DNA of 64,000 nucleotides from Capsicum annuum (lineage: Eukaryota; Streptophyta; Magnoliopsida; Solanales; Solanaceae). The DNA lies in assembly GCF_002878395.1 (NCBI RefSeq), contig NC_061119.1, forward strand, positions 46,385,131 through 46,449,130. Direction: 5' to 3'. The notes under the pieces were generated by a model. That model ran no database searches. It had not been told where the DNA came from and saw only the letters and a program-made list of their open reading frames with translations. This document shows, piece by piece, positions 37,159-47,900 of the stretch. Every line of letters begins with the position of its first letter. Position 1 is the first letter of the stretch. The translations under genes and the position numbers were made by a program.

Positions 37159-39540
37159 TGAAATTACATAACTGACTCTAACTGATATCTATGAAGCCAC
37201 TAATATACTGACTATAGATAGTTGGAACATGACTCCAACTATCTCTAATCAATGCATATGAATAAGAAGGTAAAGTACATAAATAACATCTAACTAAAGT
37301 CCCCGAAGTAGGAGGACTCATCATCTACTGGCTGAAATCTGCAATTATCTGATTTTGATGGTACATACTACAACTTGACCTATATTATTAGACAATTTAG
37401 CACATGGACATATATGTGGATCAGTAATTTGAGGATTTATAGAGTATATGAGGGTGAAATTCATAAGTAAACATCATCGCATCATCATAATTTGTAAAAT
37501 AATGCATGCTAAATGTAAATAACTCACATAAGCTGGAATATCTGAAATACTGAAATAATGAATAACAAATCATGCTTTACAAATATAGTGAGTCATAACA
37601 TTTAGTTCTAAAAGTTGTATTTATATTCTCTCTGTAAATCATACTGTCTAAGTGTAAAAAGGACTTACTCTTAAATCTGAAATCTGAAAGCTGAAATATG
37701 TAGCTAATATCTTTCTGTAAAACATAATTTGAGTAAAACTTGTGAGCCTTCACACTTAGTTTTCTAAAAGCTTTTTCTGTTAATCTTTTTCTAAAATTCT
37801 TTACTATTAGGTTGTATGAAGGTTCTCTTAACCTACATAAACCATACGAGCTACATGGAGTTCAACGTTTCATCCTCCTAAGGAAGAAACCTCACATTGG
37901 GGAGCGGTGTCATACTCTTGCCAGAGAGTATAACTTATTGTCCATGTGATCGATCGCAAGATAAGTCTGTCATCCATATAGAAATGGGAAGAATCTAAGA
38001 ATATGTACCTACGTTGGCTACGTAGTTCTTTGAAAGTAGGATGTGCTAAACCTACACTCCCCGCTACGTGCTAAATACTACTCCCTTTTTATTTGCTACG
38101 CTCATTATGTTGAAAATCCACTTTTATATAGTATAATAGTTTATAATAAAAACAAACTGTATATCTGTAAGATATATTTGTAATCTGAATCTGTAAAGTG
38201 GATTTCATATTTATTCTGAGACCAAAAGGTTAAATCTTTATCAATAATATGAAAAGAATCTAGTCATAAAGTGCTCATAGCACAATCAATCTTGAAACAG
38301 CAATACTCATTAGGGCTTAATGACCCATGCTTCATACTCATGTGAAATCATAGCAAAACATCATGCTCAATATGATTATTGAAAATATATTAATAATATC
38401 AAAATAATAAAATCAAGAATCTTAATATCATGCTTAAACTCAATTGGGAAAATCTAAAAAATTGCATTATACACATAATTATATGAAAATAGTCATGCAA
38501 TTCAACATTCAATCACTTGAAATCTCATAATCTTCAAATAATAAAAAAAATTGGATATGAGCCCTAATTGTAAATCATGTGAATTTAACTTAAAAAGATA
38601 GTTTTAGGCACAAGGACGAAAGCATTGTCCTTGTTCATAACCCCACATACCTTAATTTATGATCTTAGACGAGAAAGCTTGAATATTAGATTCCTATGAT
38701 ATTTTGAAGATGAGTTCTTGGAGTTCTTGAATTGGAAACTCTTAATCTTGAACTATCTTGGAGAATTGATGAGGAAAATTGAATTTCATGGAGAGTAAGT
38801 TTGAGCTTTAGAGTTTTCTTTTGAGAGAGAATTGATGAATAAGTTTGACTTGAATTTCTATTTGTGTTCTTGAAGATTGTTCCTTGAATAAGATGAATCA
38901 AATTGATGTTCTTAGGAATCTTCTTGAATGATGTTATTGAACTTCTTGGAATAAAAAGCTTAGTTCTTGATTGTTTTCTTGAATAGAAAGTGATGGAATG
39001 GATGAATCTTGAAAAGAATTGATTAGGGTTTGTTCTTGGGAGTAAGGTAGGATAATGGGGGCAAAATAATGCCCTTATGGCGGCTATACATTGATATATT
39101 ACGACCTGAGCTGAGGAGGGGAAAGACCTCATTTACCCTCATTGATTTAAATCAAAAATTCATTACCCGTATCCCGATTTTCTCTTCACTGCGACGCGGT
39201 ACCATCGAGGCAGCTTACTGCTTCACATGAAAATGGCTATAACTTTTCGCTCAGGTGTCGGGTTAAGGCAAAATTGGTACGGTTGGAAAGATAATTCAGT
39301 TTTCTACAATTTATAAGGTATTTGTCTGAAAAATTCCACACATATAAAAAGTTATATATGTTTGAAGTAGACCCTTGTAGAATCAAATGCCAAATTTTGG
39401 ACGAATCTAATGTTCTTAGCTCAACTTGGCTCTAAGTGACTTCTATGAACATTATTCACCTAATAAGAGATTTACATACTTACTATTAAAGTCATGAAAC
39501 AATCATTCGAATTATCGATCAAGAGTACGGAAATTACACC

Positions 39541-39780
39541 TTCACCGCGACGCGGTGAAATCGCGTTAAGCTACTGGAAAAGGACGAGTGCGAATTTGCA
39601 CTCTGGCGTGATGCGGTGCTATCGCGTTGCACCATTAGAAATTGATAATCGGAAATTTTGACCTCTCTGCGATGTGAGCTTATTATGGAGGTCCATAGGA
39701 AATTGACAAATGGGAAATCACCCTTCACCACAACGCAGTGACTGCCCAGGTAGGCACACTATCGACACTCAAAACGCCCT
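39541..39780 (-). repeat. GC-rich hairpin block in G2 LTR2
   Basis: Repeated, diverged units of CGCGATGCGGTG type. TTCACCGCGACGCGGTGAA (39541-39559) is a palindrome of two 9-base arms around one base. Further units lie near 39604-39635, 39666 and 39724-39742, with an outlier at 39187-39215. LTR1 has the same block at 45617-45840, with the best surviving stem TCACCGC/GCGGTGA at 45804-45820. Confidence 0.85.
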
Positions 39781-39962
39781 AACTTCTCAACCGAGTATCG
39801 AAATTGGGCCAATTTGGTGTCAATGGAAAGCTTATTTAATTTCACACATCATGGAAGGTCTATATTGGAAAATTTTACTTTCATAAGAAGGTATTCATTT
39901 TTGAAGCTAACCTTTGACATTCTAGGTGCGAAATTAGGCTAAGAAAATTACGGGGTATTACA

Positions 39963-40241
39963 ATATCTCCCCTTTGGGAACATTCGTCCTCGAATGAGAC
40001 TGGTTAAACTGAGAGTACTGAGGAACTAAAATCATATACTGAATATGAATGACTAGGAATGTGATTTCTTAACTGATTCTGAAACAAGATACATGAACTG
40101 AATATCATGACTGAGCTGATTTCTTGAATACATGTATTGACATGAGAATGGCTATAAGGCTGACATAGAAAACTTTAGGATGAATCTGATTTCATGGGAA
40201 AAGAATGAGAGGTTTATGATATGAAAACTTGGGGTATTACA
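39963..40241 (-). other. relic of a second LTR start and polypurine tract inside LTR2
   Basis: On the element strand the LTR starts TGTAATACCCCAAGTTTTC at 40241. About 280 bases later it meets GACGAATGTTCCCAAAGGGG and a second LTR start TGTAATACCCCGTAATTTTC at 39962. LTR1 repeats the arrangement: first start at 46346, second at 46040 after CCAAGGGGGTGTAT. The LTR of this family therefore contains the tail of an internal region. Confidence 0.75.
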
Positions 40242-43203
40242 ACATTTCCCCCTTGGGATCATTCGTCCCCGGATGATACTGATTTGGTGGAAATATTAGG
40301 CAAAGACTGAGATGATGCACGAGAAACTTACGAGTTGAATCATCACTGAACATCTAGATTCTGAAACTGATGTATGATGCATGAACTAAGCTGAATTTGC
40401 AAAGTACATGAAGCGAACAAATTTCCTCTTAAAATGATATGACTAGATGGGAAGATTGAAAACATTAGAAAATTGCTTGTATGGCTTCTAGACTGAATGA
40501 CTGGCTAAACGGGTTAACCCATACTGTATATTCCACTTCAAAAACTACATTCAAACTATCACTAGGAACTCACTAATGTGAAATGCATCTATCCACATAT
40601 ATACAAACATGAAATTTAAGCATATTATATAACTACATATGAACTCCCAGGCAAACACCCATAAAGGCAGACTTCTCATATTCTCTCAACCTCTATCAAA
40701 AACAAATTTCTTTTACTATTCTTAAGAAGACATACATAAACATTCAACTAACCATGACATGTATAAAAGACTTGGCCTCAATCTTACTTCACACTTACAT
40801 CCTTAGCTAAAATAAGCATACAACAACCTTTCATCAACAAGAACCATTTACTCTCTCCCATCTAAAAAACTGTTCATCATCACTATCTTGACTAAGGAAA
40901 GGTAACCAAAAAGTTAGAACATGAGGACCTAAAAACATGAAGGGATACTATGTATAACTTGACATTTTTCTGAGGCCTGAGGAATAGGGTATCAAACACA
41001 GGAATTCATTAAGGAGATCAAAACTGAGGACACCTATGAAATCATCTGAATTTCAATGATCATTAAGAGTGTAGCATGAGTACCGGGAACTGAATATACT
41101 GTAAAGTATGAGTACATGAGTCATAATCTGCATGTCTTGAGTTTGGAATCTATGATTTCATAGAACATAATCCGTACTGCAGAGTGAACTAGAACTGCGT
41201 ATTCTAGGAACTGGAAGTATACATGATTTTTATATAAGGTCCATAAATATGAACTATAGTCATGGAGTCGACATGTAAGGTATGAGTAGATATCGGGATA
41301 ACTGAAATACAAAACTTTGTACTGAGAATGAGAATTGGGTTGGGCATCATCCTCCCTTATTAGTTTTCTGCACTATACTGGAATCACTACTAGAATCTAT
41401 AAGTCTGACTTGGTTACTCATTCTATCATCTCCCCTTTGGCTTTAAGCCATCACTCTAAGTTTGTGAACCATTAAGTAAACTCTAATCTAAACTACAATC
41501 ACTTTACTCTAGAGTCTGGCGTATAATCAATACACATAAAACTAAACTTATCCTAAAGAACTATATCTTCACGTGTAACACCCAATGCTAATACCTCCTT
41601 TTAAGATTCAAATCTTAGATTTTTATAGCCCCAAAAGTCATCATATAACAACTTAAACACTCACCAACTTAGATTCTAACACTTAACATGGATATCTCCA
41701 AAACCTTGCGGAATCATACTAACTTTCTTCATAGTTTACTAATATCACATCTCTAATATTACACCAGCATACCCAATATCATCAACCTATAACTCATAAG
41801 TTAACTGAAAAGAAGATCATATACCACATAGCCTCATTCAACTGAAAAGAAGATCATATACCACATAGCCTCATTCATACTTATCAATTCAAGGGTACTA
41901 CTAACCACTAAACACTTAATAAATTTCGAAAATAATGAAGCCCCTTATCACCTTAGGAACACCTATACATCATACTAAGTTGGTGAATAAATAAACTTAA
42001 GCTCTTGTATACACTATTCAAGCCTACTAGATCACTTCCATACGGCTAGCCACACTAACCAAGAAATCATTATTCCCACCTTGATAATCATCTATTATTC
42101 AAACTTAGTGTCTGGTTCTAGGCATGATTAATAACCCAACCTCACATACTACTCCCACTTGGAATCTATAGAATAAAACATCAGGAAACACTAGTCCACT
42201 AGAACTTTATAACAACAATAATCGATCATAATCACATGGCCTATCTTTATTTATAATTCATTAACACGCCATCCTTCTACACATCATTGCTATTTACCCT
42301 TCTATACACCTAGATTACTATCGTAGCTCCATAATTTTCAATCAAACTCCTTTTTGAAACTTCAAGGGGAAGCCTAAATTAATGATACTAAACCACCAAA
42401 CACTTCATTAATATCCTATAACTTTCAAATATAATAAATACCTTCAGTAAATCCTTTCGTACTTCAAGCAAACAATAATTCACTGTACCTAATAATTTAT
42501 TCTCTACCTTTCACTAAACTAACACACAAGGACATATCAGCATAATACAAAATCAACAGCATGTATAAGTTTATCTCTAGACTTTCTATCAATCATCATT
42601 TCTACTTTTCTTGTCACTACTCTTCTATACCCATAATTCCAACTATAATGAGGTTCTACTATTCATAAATCATAACACTGAAGTTTATAATATCCCTCTA
42701 ATACACACTATATTTAATAGTCTTGGTTTATACTATTTCCTTTCATAAGCATTATCTTTTATTAAAGGGGTAAATGGGAAATTTTAATACATATCTAATT
42801 CGGTCTCAACTTAACAACTCATATGGATGAGAATATAAACTTTCAACTTGAGGGACGTATGACACACTAGAGAGCTCCTCTCAAGCCCTTTGTATGACTT
42901 CTGAAATTTCTGCTAGTAAATATGAGAGCATTATTTAGGTAGGAACTAGAACTTTCTAATTATGCTATCTCAAGAATAATACATAGATAAGGAATTTTGA
43001 GGTAACACATGAATAGACAGAAGATTCTAAGAAAATAGCTTTACTGCATAATCTAGAGTAAGAAAGAAAGGAAACTTTTAGTATATGCCTCACAGCCTCT
43101 CGATGAAAAGTACAGACATCTCCATACCATTCCACAAGACTCTACGAGACACGACTTCATAGACACCCTAGGATACTTGAATTGTGTGCTTTGATACCAG
43201 GTT
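40242..43203 (-). other. G2 internal region 1, non-coding
   Basis: About 2.96 kb between LTR1 and LTR2. It begins (element strand) with primer site TGGTATCAAAGC (43199-43188) and ends with CCAAGGGGGAAATGT (to 40242). It is homologous to the G1 internal region and to internal region 2. No ORF over 63 residues, far too short for gag-pol, and no retroviral motif visible. A perfect 37-base tandem duplication lies at 41803-41839/41840-41876. The family looks non-autonomous. Confidence 0.75.
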
Positions 43204-46200
43204 TTTAACACCACAAAAATAGTGCCAAAATGTCACATTGTGGTTAGAACCACAAGTGATCCCAAGCTAACCCATGAACTGTCATACTGTTAAGCAATTA
43301 ATTAAATATGTATAAAATGACTGAATTTATTGTGCATAAATATAATAATGATGGAATATATGAAAAACAATACTGATATAGTTGTACATTCTAAAAAAGT
43401 CTAAAAAGAGGGACTGAAATTACATGACTGACTCTAACTAACATCTATAAAGCCTCTACTATACTATCTATAGAAAGTTGGGATGCAACTCCAACTATGG
43501 ACAATCAATACATATGAATAAGAAAGTAAAGTACATAAATAACATCTAACTAAAGTGACCGAAGTAGGAGGACTCATCATCTATTGGCTGGAATCTGCAA
43601 TTGTCTGATTCTGACAGTACATACTTCAACTTGTACCTACATTATGATACCGTGTAACACATAGACATATATATGGATTAGTCCTTTGAGGATGTACTGA
43701 TTATATAGGGGTGAAATACATAAGTAAACATTATCACAGCATCATAATTTGTAAAACAATGCAGGCTAAATGTAAAGAACTCACATAAGCTGGAATATCT
43801 AAAATACTGAAATCATGAATAACAAATCATGCTTTATAAATCTAGTGAGTCATAACATTTAGTTCTAAAATTTGTCTTTGTATTCTCTCTGTAAATCACA
43901 CTGTCTAAGTATAGAAAGGACTCACTCTTAAATCTTAAATCTGAAAGCTGAAATCTGTAGCTAATATCTTTCTGTAAAACAAAATTTGAGTAAAACTTGT
44001 GAGCCTTCACACTTAGTTTTCTAAAAGCTTTTTCTATAAATCTTTTTCTAAAATTCTTTACTATTAGACTGTACGAAGGTTCTCTTAACCTACATAAACC
44101 ATACGAGCTACATGGAGTTCAACGTCTCATCCTCTTAAGGAAGAAACCTCACATTGGGGAGCGGTGTCATACTCTTGCCAGAGAGTATAACCTGTTGTCC
44201 ATGTGATCGATCACAAGCTAAGTCTATCATCCATATAGAAATGGGAAGAATCTAAGAATATGTACCTACGTTGGCTACGTAGTTCTTTGAAAGTAGGATG
44301 TGCTAAACCCACACTTCCCGCTAGGTGCTAAATACTACTTTCTTTTATAAAGAATCTAGTCATAAAGTGCTCATAGCACAATCAATCTTAAAATAGCAAT
44401 ACTCATTAGGGCTTAGTGACCCATGCTTCATACTCATGTAAAATCATAGCAAAACATCATGCTCAATATGCTTCTTGAAAATACTTTAATAATATCAAAA
44501 TAATAAAATCAAGAATCTCAATATCATGCTGAAATTCAATTGGGAAAATCTAGAAAATTGCATTATACACATAATTATATGAAAATAGTAATATCACTTG
44601 AAATCTCATAATCTTCAAATAACAAAAAATTGGATATGAGCCCTAATTACAAATCATGTGAATTTAACATTAAAAGATAGTTTTGGGCAAAAGGACAAAA
44701 GAATTGCCCGTGTTCATAAACCCACATACCTTAATTGATGATCTTAGATGAGTAAGCTTGAATCTTGAACTCCTATGACGCTTTTGGAGATGAGTTCTCA
44801 GAGTTCTTAAATTAAAAATTTTTAATCTTGAACTATCTTGGAAAATTGATGAGGAAAATTGGATTTTCTGGAAAGTAAGTTTGAGCTTTAGGGTTTTCTT
44901 TTTAGAGAGAATTGATGAATAAGTTTGACTTGAATTCCTATTTGTGTTCTTGAAGATTGTTCCTTGAATAAATGAATCAAATTGATGTTCTTGGGAATAT
45001 TCTTGAATTATTTTATTGAACTTCTTGGAATAAAAAGTTTAATTCTTGATTGTTTTCTTGAATAGAAGGCAATGGAATCGATGAATCTTGAAGAGAATTG
45101 ATTAGGGTTTGTTCTAGGGAGTACGGTAGGATAATGCGGGCAAAATAATGCCCCCATGGTGGCTATACATTGATATATTACGACCTGAGTTAAGGGAGAA
45201 AAGACCCTATTTCCCTTCATTGATTTAAATCGAAAATTCATAACCCGTATCCCGATTTTGCTCTTCGCCGTGATGTGGTACCATCGCGACAGCGTACTGC
45301 CTCACATGAAAATGGCTATAACTTTTCGCTCGGATTTCGTGTTAACGCGAAATCAGTATTATTGGAAAGATAATTAATTTATCTATAATTTAGTGGGGCT
45401 TTATCTGAAAAATTCCACTTATATAAAAAGTAATATACATTTAAAGTAGACCCTTGTAGAATCGAATGCCAAATTTTGGACGAATCTAATGTTCTTAGCT
45501 CCACTTGGCTCTAAGTGACTTCTATGAACATTATTCACCTAATAAGAGCTTCACATACTTAGGATTAAATTTATGGATCAAGCATTAAAATTATGGATCA
45601 GGAGTATGGTAATTACACATACATTGTGACGTGGTGAAATCGCATTAAGCTACTAGAAAAAGACGAGTGCAAATTTTCACTCTGACGTAATGCAGTGCTA
45701 CCACGTTGCACCACTAGAAATTGACAATTAGAAATTTGTACCTCACTGCAATGTGAAATTATCATGTAGGTCCACTGAAAATTGACAAATGGGAAATCAC
45801 CCTTCACCGCGATGCGGTGACTGCCCAAGTGGCACACTGTCGACACTAAAAGTGCCCTAACTTGTCAATCGAGTATCGAATTTGGGAGAATTTAGTATCG
45901 ATGGAAATCTTATTCAATTTCCCAGATCTGGAAGGTCTATATCTAAAAAATTTCACTTGCATAAAAAGGTATTCATTTTTTAAGCTAACTTTTGAAATTC
46001 TAGGAGTGAAATTAGGCTAAGAAAATTATGGGGTATTACAATACACCCCCTTGGAAGCATTCGTCCTCGGATGAGACTGGTTAGACTGATAGAAATAAAG
46101 AACTGAAATCTCATAATGAACATGCATGACTAGGAACATGATTTCTTAACTGAGTCTGCAACATGATACATAAACTGAATATCATGACTGAGTTGATTTC

Positions 46201-46346
46201 TTGAATACATGCACTGACATAAGAATGGTTATAAGGCTGAGATAGAAATGAGAGAATCAATTTATGAGTAACCATTAATTTAGGCTGAATCTAATTTCGT
46301 GGGAAAGAGATAAGAGGTTTATGACATGAAAACTCGGGGTATTACA
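43204..46346 (-). repeat. G2 LTR1 (outer 5' LTR)
   Basis: 3143 bases. The low end (TTTTAACACCACAAAAATAG) is a decayed form of TGTAACACCCCAAAAATG and sits next to a primer site. The high end TATTACA abuts Copia A integrase at 46347. It includes the second LTR-start relic (46041-46346) and the hairpin block 45617-45840. Confidence 0.85.
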
Positions 46347-47100
46347 ATGTTCCTATAACTGCTCATTAGTCTCACTTTCATCCTGCATGTAAGTCTTAGC
46401 ACAAGATTTATCAAAAATAATATATTCACTCTCTTCAATATAATTTGTTCTTTTATTTAAGACCCTATAAGCTTTACTATAGTGAGAATAACCCTTGAAG
46501 ATTTTCTTATCACTCCTTGCATCAAATTTTCTTAGATTATCTTTTCCATTATTGTAAATGAAATATTTGCAACCAAAATTTCTAAAATGAGAAATATTAG
46601 GCTTTCTACCTTTAAGTAATTCATAATGAGTCTTCTCAAGGATGAGCCTAATCATGCATCTATTCACAATGTAACAAGCAGTGGTTATGGCCTCGGCCCA
46701 AAGATTCTTTGCAAGATTTCCAGCAAGCATTATTATTCTATCCATATCTTTCAAGGTCCTATTTTTCTTTTCCACTACTCCTTTTTGTGGTGGAGTTCTA
46801 GGAGCAGAGAAATTATGATCTATTTCATTTGTTAAACAAAATTCCAAGAATTTTACATTTTCAAATTCAATTTCATGTGAGATCTTACAAAAATTAGTGT
46901 GTTCCCTAGCTTATTTTCTATTTTCTTGATGAACACAGAAAAGACATCTAATTCATCCTCCTTAGAAGCTAAAACTAGTGTCCAGGTGAACCTGGAATAC
47001 TCATCAATAAGTACATAAACATACCTCTTGCCTCCTCTACTTTTTACATTCATTGGTCCACAAAGGTTTATATAGGCCAATTCAAAGCATTTACTTATTC
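46347..47100 (-). pseudogene. Copia A integrase remnant
   Basis: Minus strand. An open segment at 46847-46353 encodes HNFSAPRTPPQKGVVEKKN with the third catalytic Glu of the DDE triad intact, then LWAEAITTACYIVNRCMIRL and the conserved FRNFGCKYFIYNNGKDNLRK block. The preceding segment (47080-46853) has INLCGPMNV (the first catalytic Asp replaced by Asn) and VLIDEYSRFTWTLVLASKE, then a frameshift destroys the second Asp region (VRSHMKLN in place of RSDHGTEF). It is cut at 46346 by G2; the linker and RT continue at 32135 and 4331. Confidence 0.88.
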
Positions 47101-47900
47101 TTACTTAGCTCTTTCATTTGAAATGTGACCTTACTTGTTTCCTCGATACACATGCACTACAAACCTTTTCTTCTTTGAACTTAGTTTAGGGTAAGCCCAC
47201 CACCATGTCCTTAGAAGTTAGTTTGGTCAATTGTTTCAGACTTGCTTATCCAAGTCGCTTGTGCCATAGAAATATAAAATTTTCAATTGCGCTTAGAAAT
47301 GTCAACCTTGTGCCAGTCATTCCCATTATATCATACATTTACATATTTCTATGTCTCCTAGCTGTCAAAATAATATCCTTTGTATCCAACTTCTTCACCT
47401 TTCAACCTGCAGAAGTAAAAGTTATCTTGTTTTCTTTATCACGGAGTTGTGAAATTTTAATCAAATTGTGCTTTATTCCATCCATATTATAGACTTATTC
47501 TAAATCTCTTGATTCATATCTGTCAATATTTCCAACTCCAGGGATGGTATCCTTTTTACTATCTCAGAATGATACATGTCACCTTTCAAATGTAGTGAGT
47601 GAAAAAACTTTTGTTTATCTCCAATAATATGCCTTGAGAAAGAACTATCCATGTACCTGTGTCGCTTTTATCCTTTCAATCTAACCTACAAAATAGTTTA
47701 GGGGTTATTTTTAGGAACCCATACTAGCTTCGGTCCTTTGAAAAGATCAAAGAAATGAATCAAGTTCCTTTTAGACTATTGAGGTAATATGTTTAGGGAC
47801 CTATTTCTCTGACCAGCTTTGACTCCTTTTCTATTACCATGAACTAACTTAAAGTTTGTTCTTTTAGCTAGATTTGTGCTTCTAGCCATGCTATTTGCAT
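47101..47900 (-). pseudogene. Copia A protease and GAG-pre-integrase remnant
   Basis: Minus strand, heavily interrupted. Near 47670-47625 the translation gives RYMDSSFSRHIIGD. This is the aspartic protease active site with the DSG motif changed to DSS. Downstream, scattered residues of the GAG-pre-integrase zinc-binding region can be followed to the first integrase block. Plus-strand ORF 47205-47492 is a shadow. Confidence 0.7.

Larger units (their letters stand above)
34385..40241 (-). repeat. G2 LTR2, interrupted by S3
   Basis: Net length about 3.29 kb after removing S3 and its duplicated target. It has a primer site on its low side and a purine tract (CCAAGGGGGAAATGT on the element strand) on its high side, so it served as 3' LTR of one unit and 5' LTR of the next. 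It matches LTR1 at roughly nine bases in ten by eye. LTR1 lacks about 150 bases present here at 38105-38255. The 148-residue minus ORF at 39132-38686 is not conserved in LTR1 and is not a gene. Confidence 0.85.
32136..46346 (-). mobile_element. G2: tandem Gypsy-like array (LTR-int-LTR-int-LTR)
   Basis: Reading down from 46346: LTR1 46346-43204, primer site, internal region 1 (43203-40242), polypurine tract, LTR2 40241-34385 (holding S3), primer site, internal region 2 (34384-33046, truncated), partial LTR3 33045-32136. Three LTRs sharing two internal regions is the expected product of unequal recombination between LTRs. No gag or pol is visible. Flanks CTATG (32131-32135) and ATGTT (46347-46351) do not form a clear target duplication. 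Confidence 0.85.

Noticed and set aside
38686..39132. 148-residue minus-strand ORF
   Set aside because: It lies in G2 LTR2. The equivalent LTR1 region (45008-45241) keeps the DNA but not the frame, so there is no sign of coding.
32131..46351. Target duplication for the G2 array
   Set aside because: CTATG and ATGTT do not match; only a CCTAT a few bases further out is shared, which is too weak to count.
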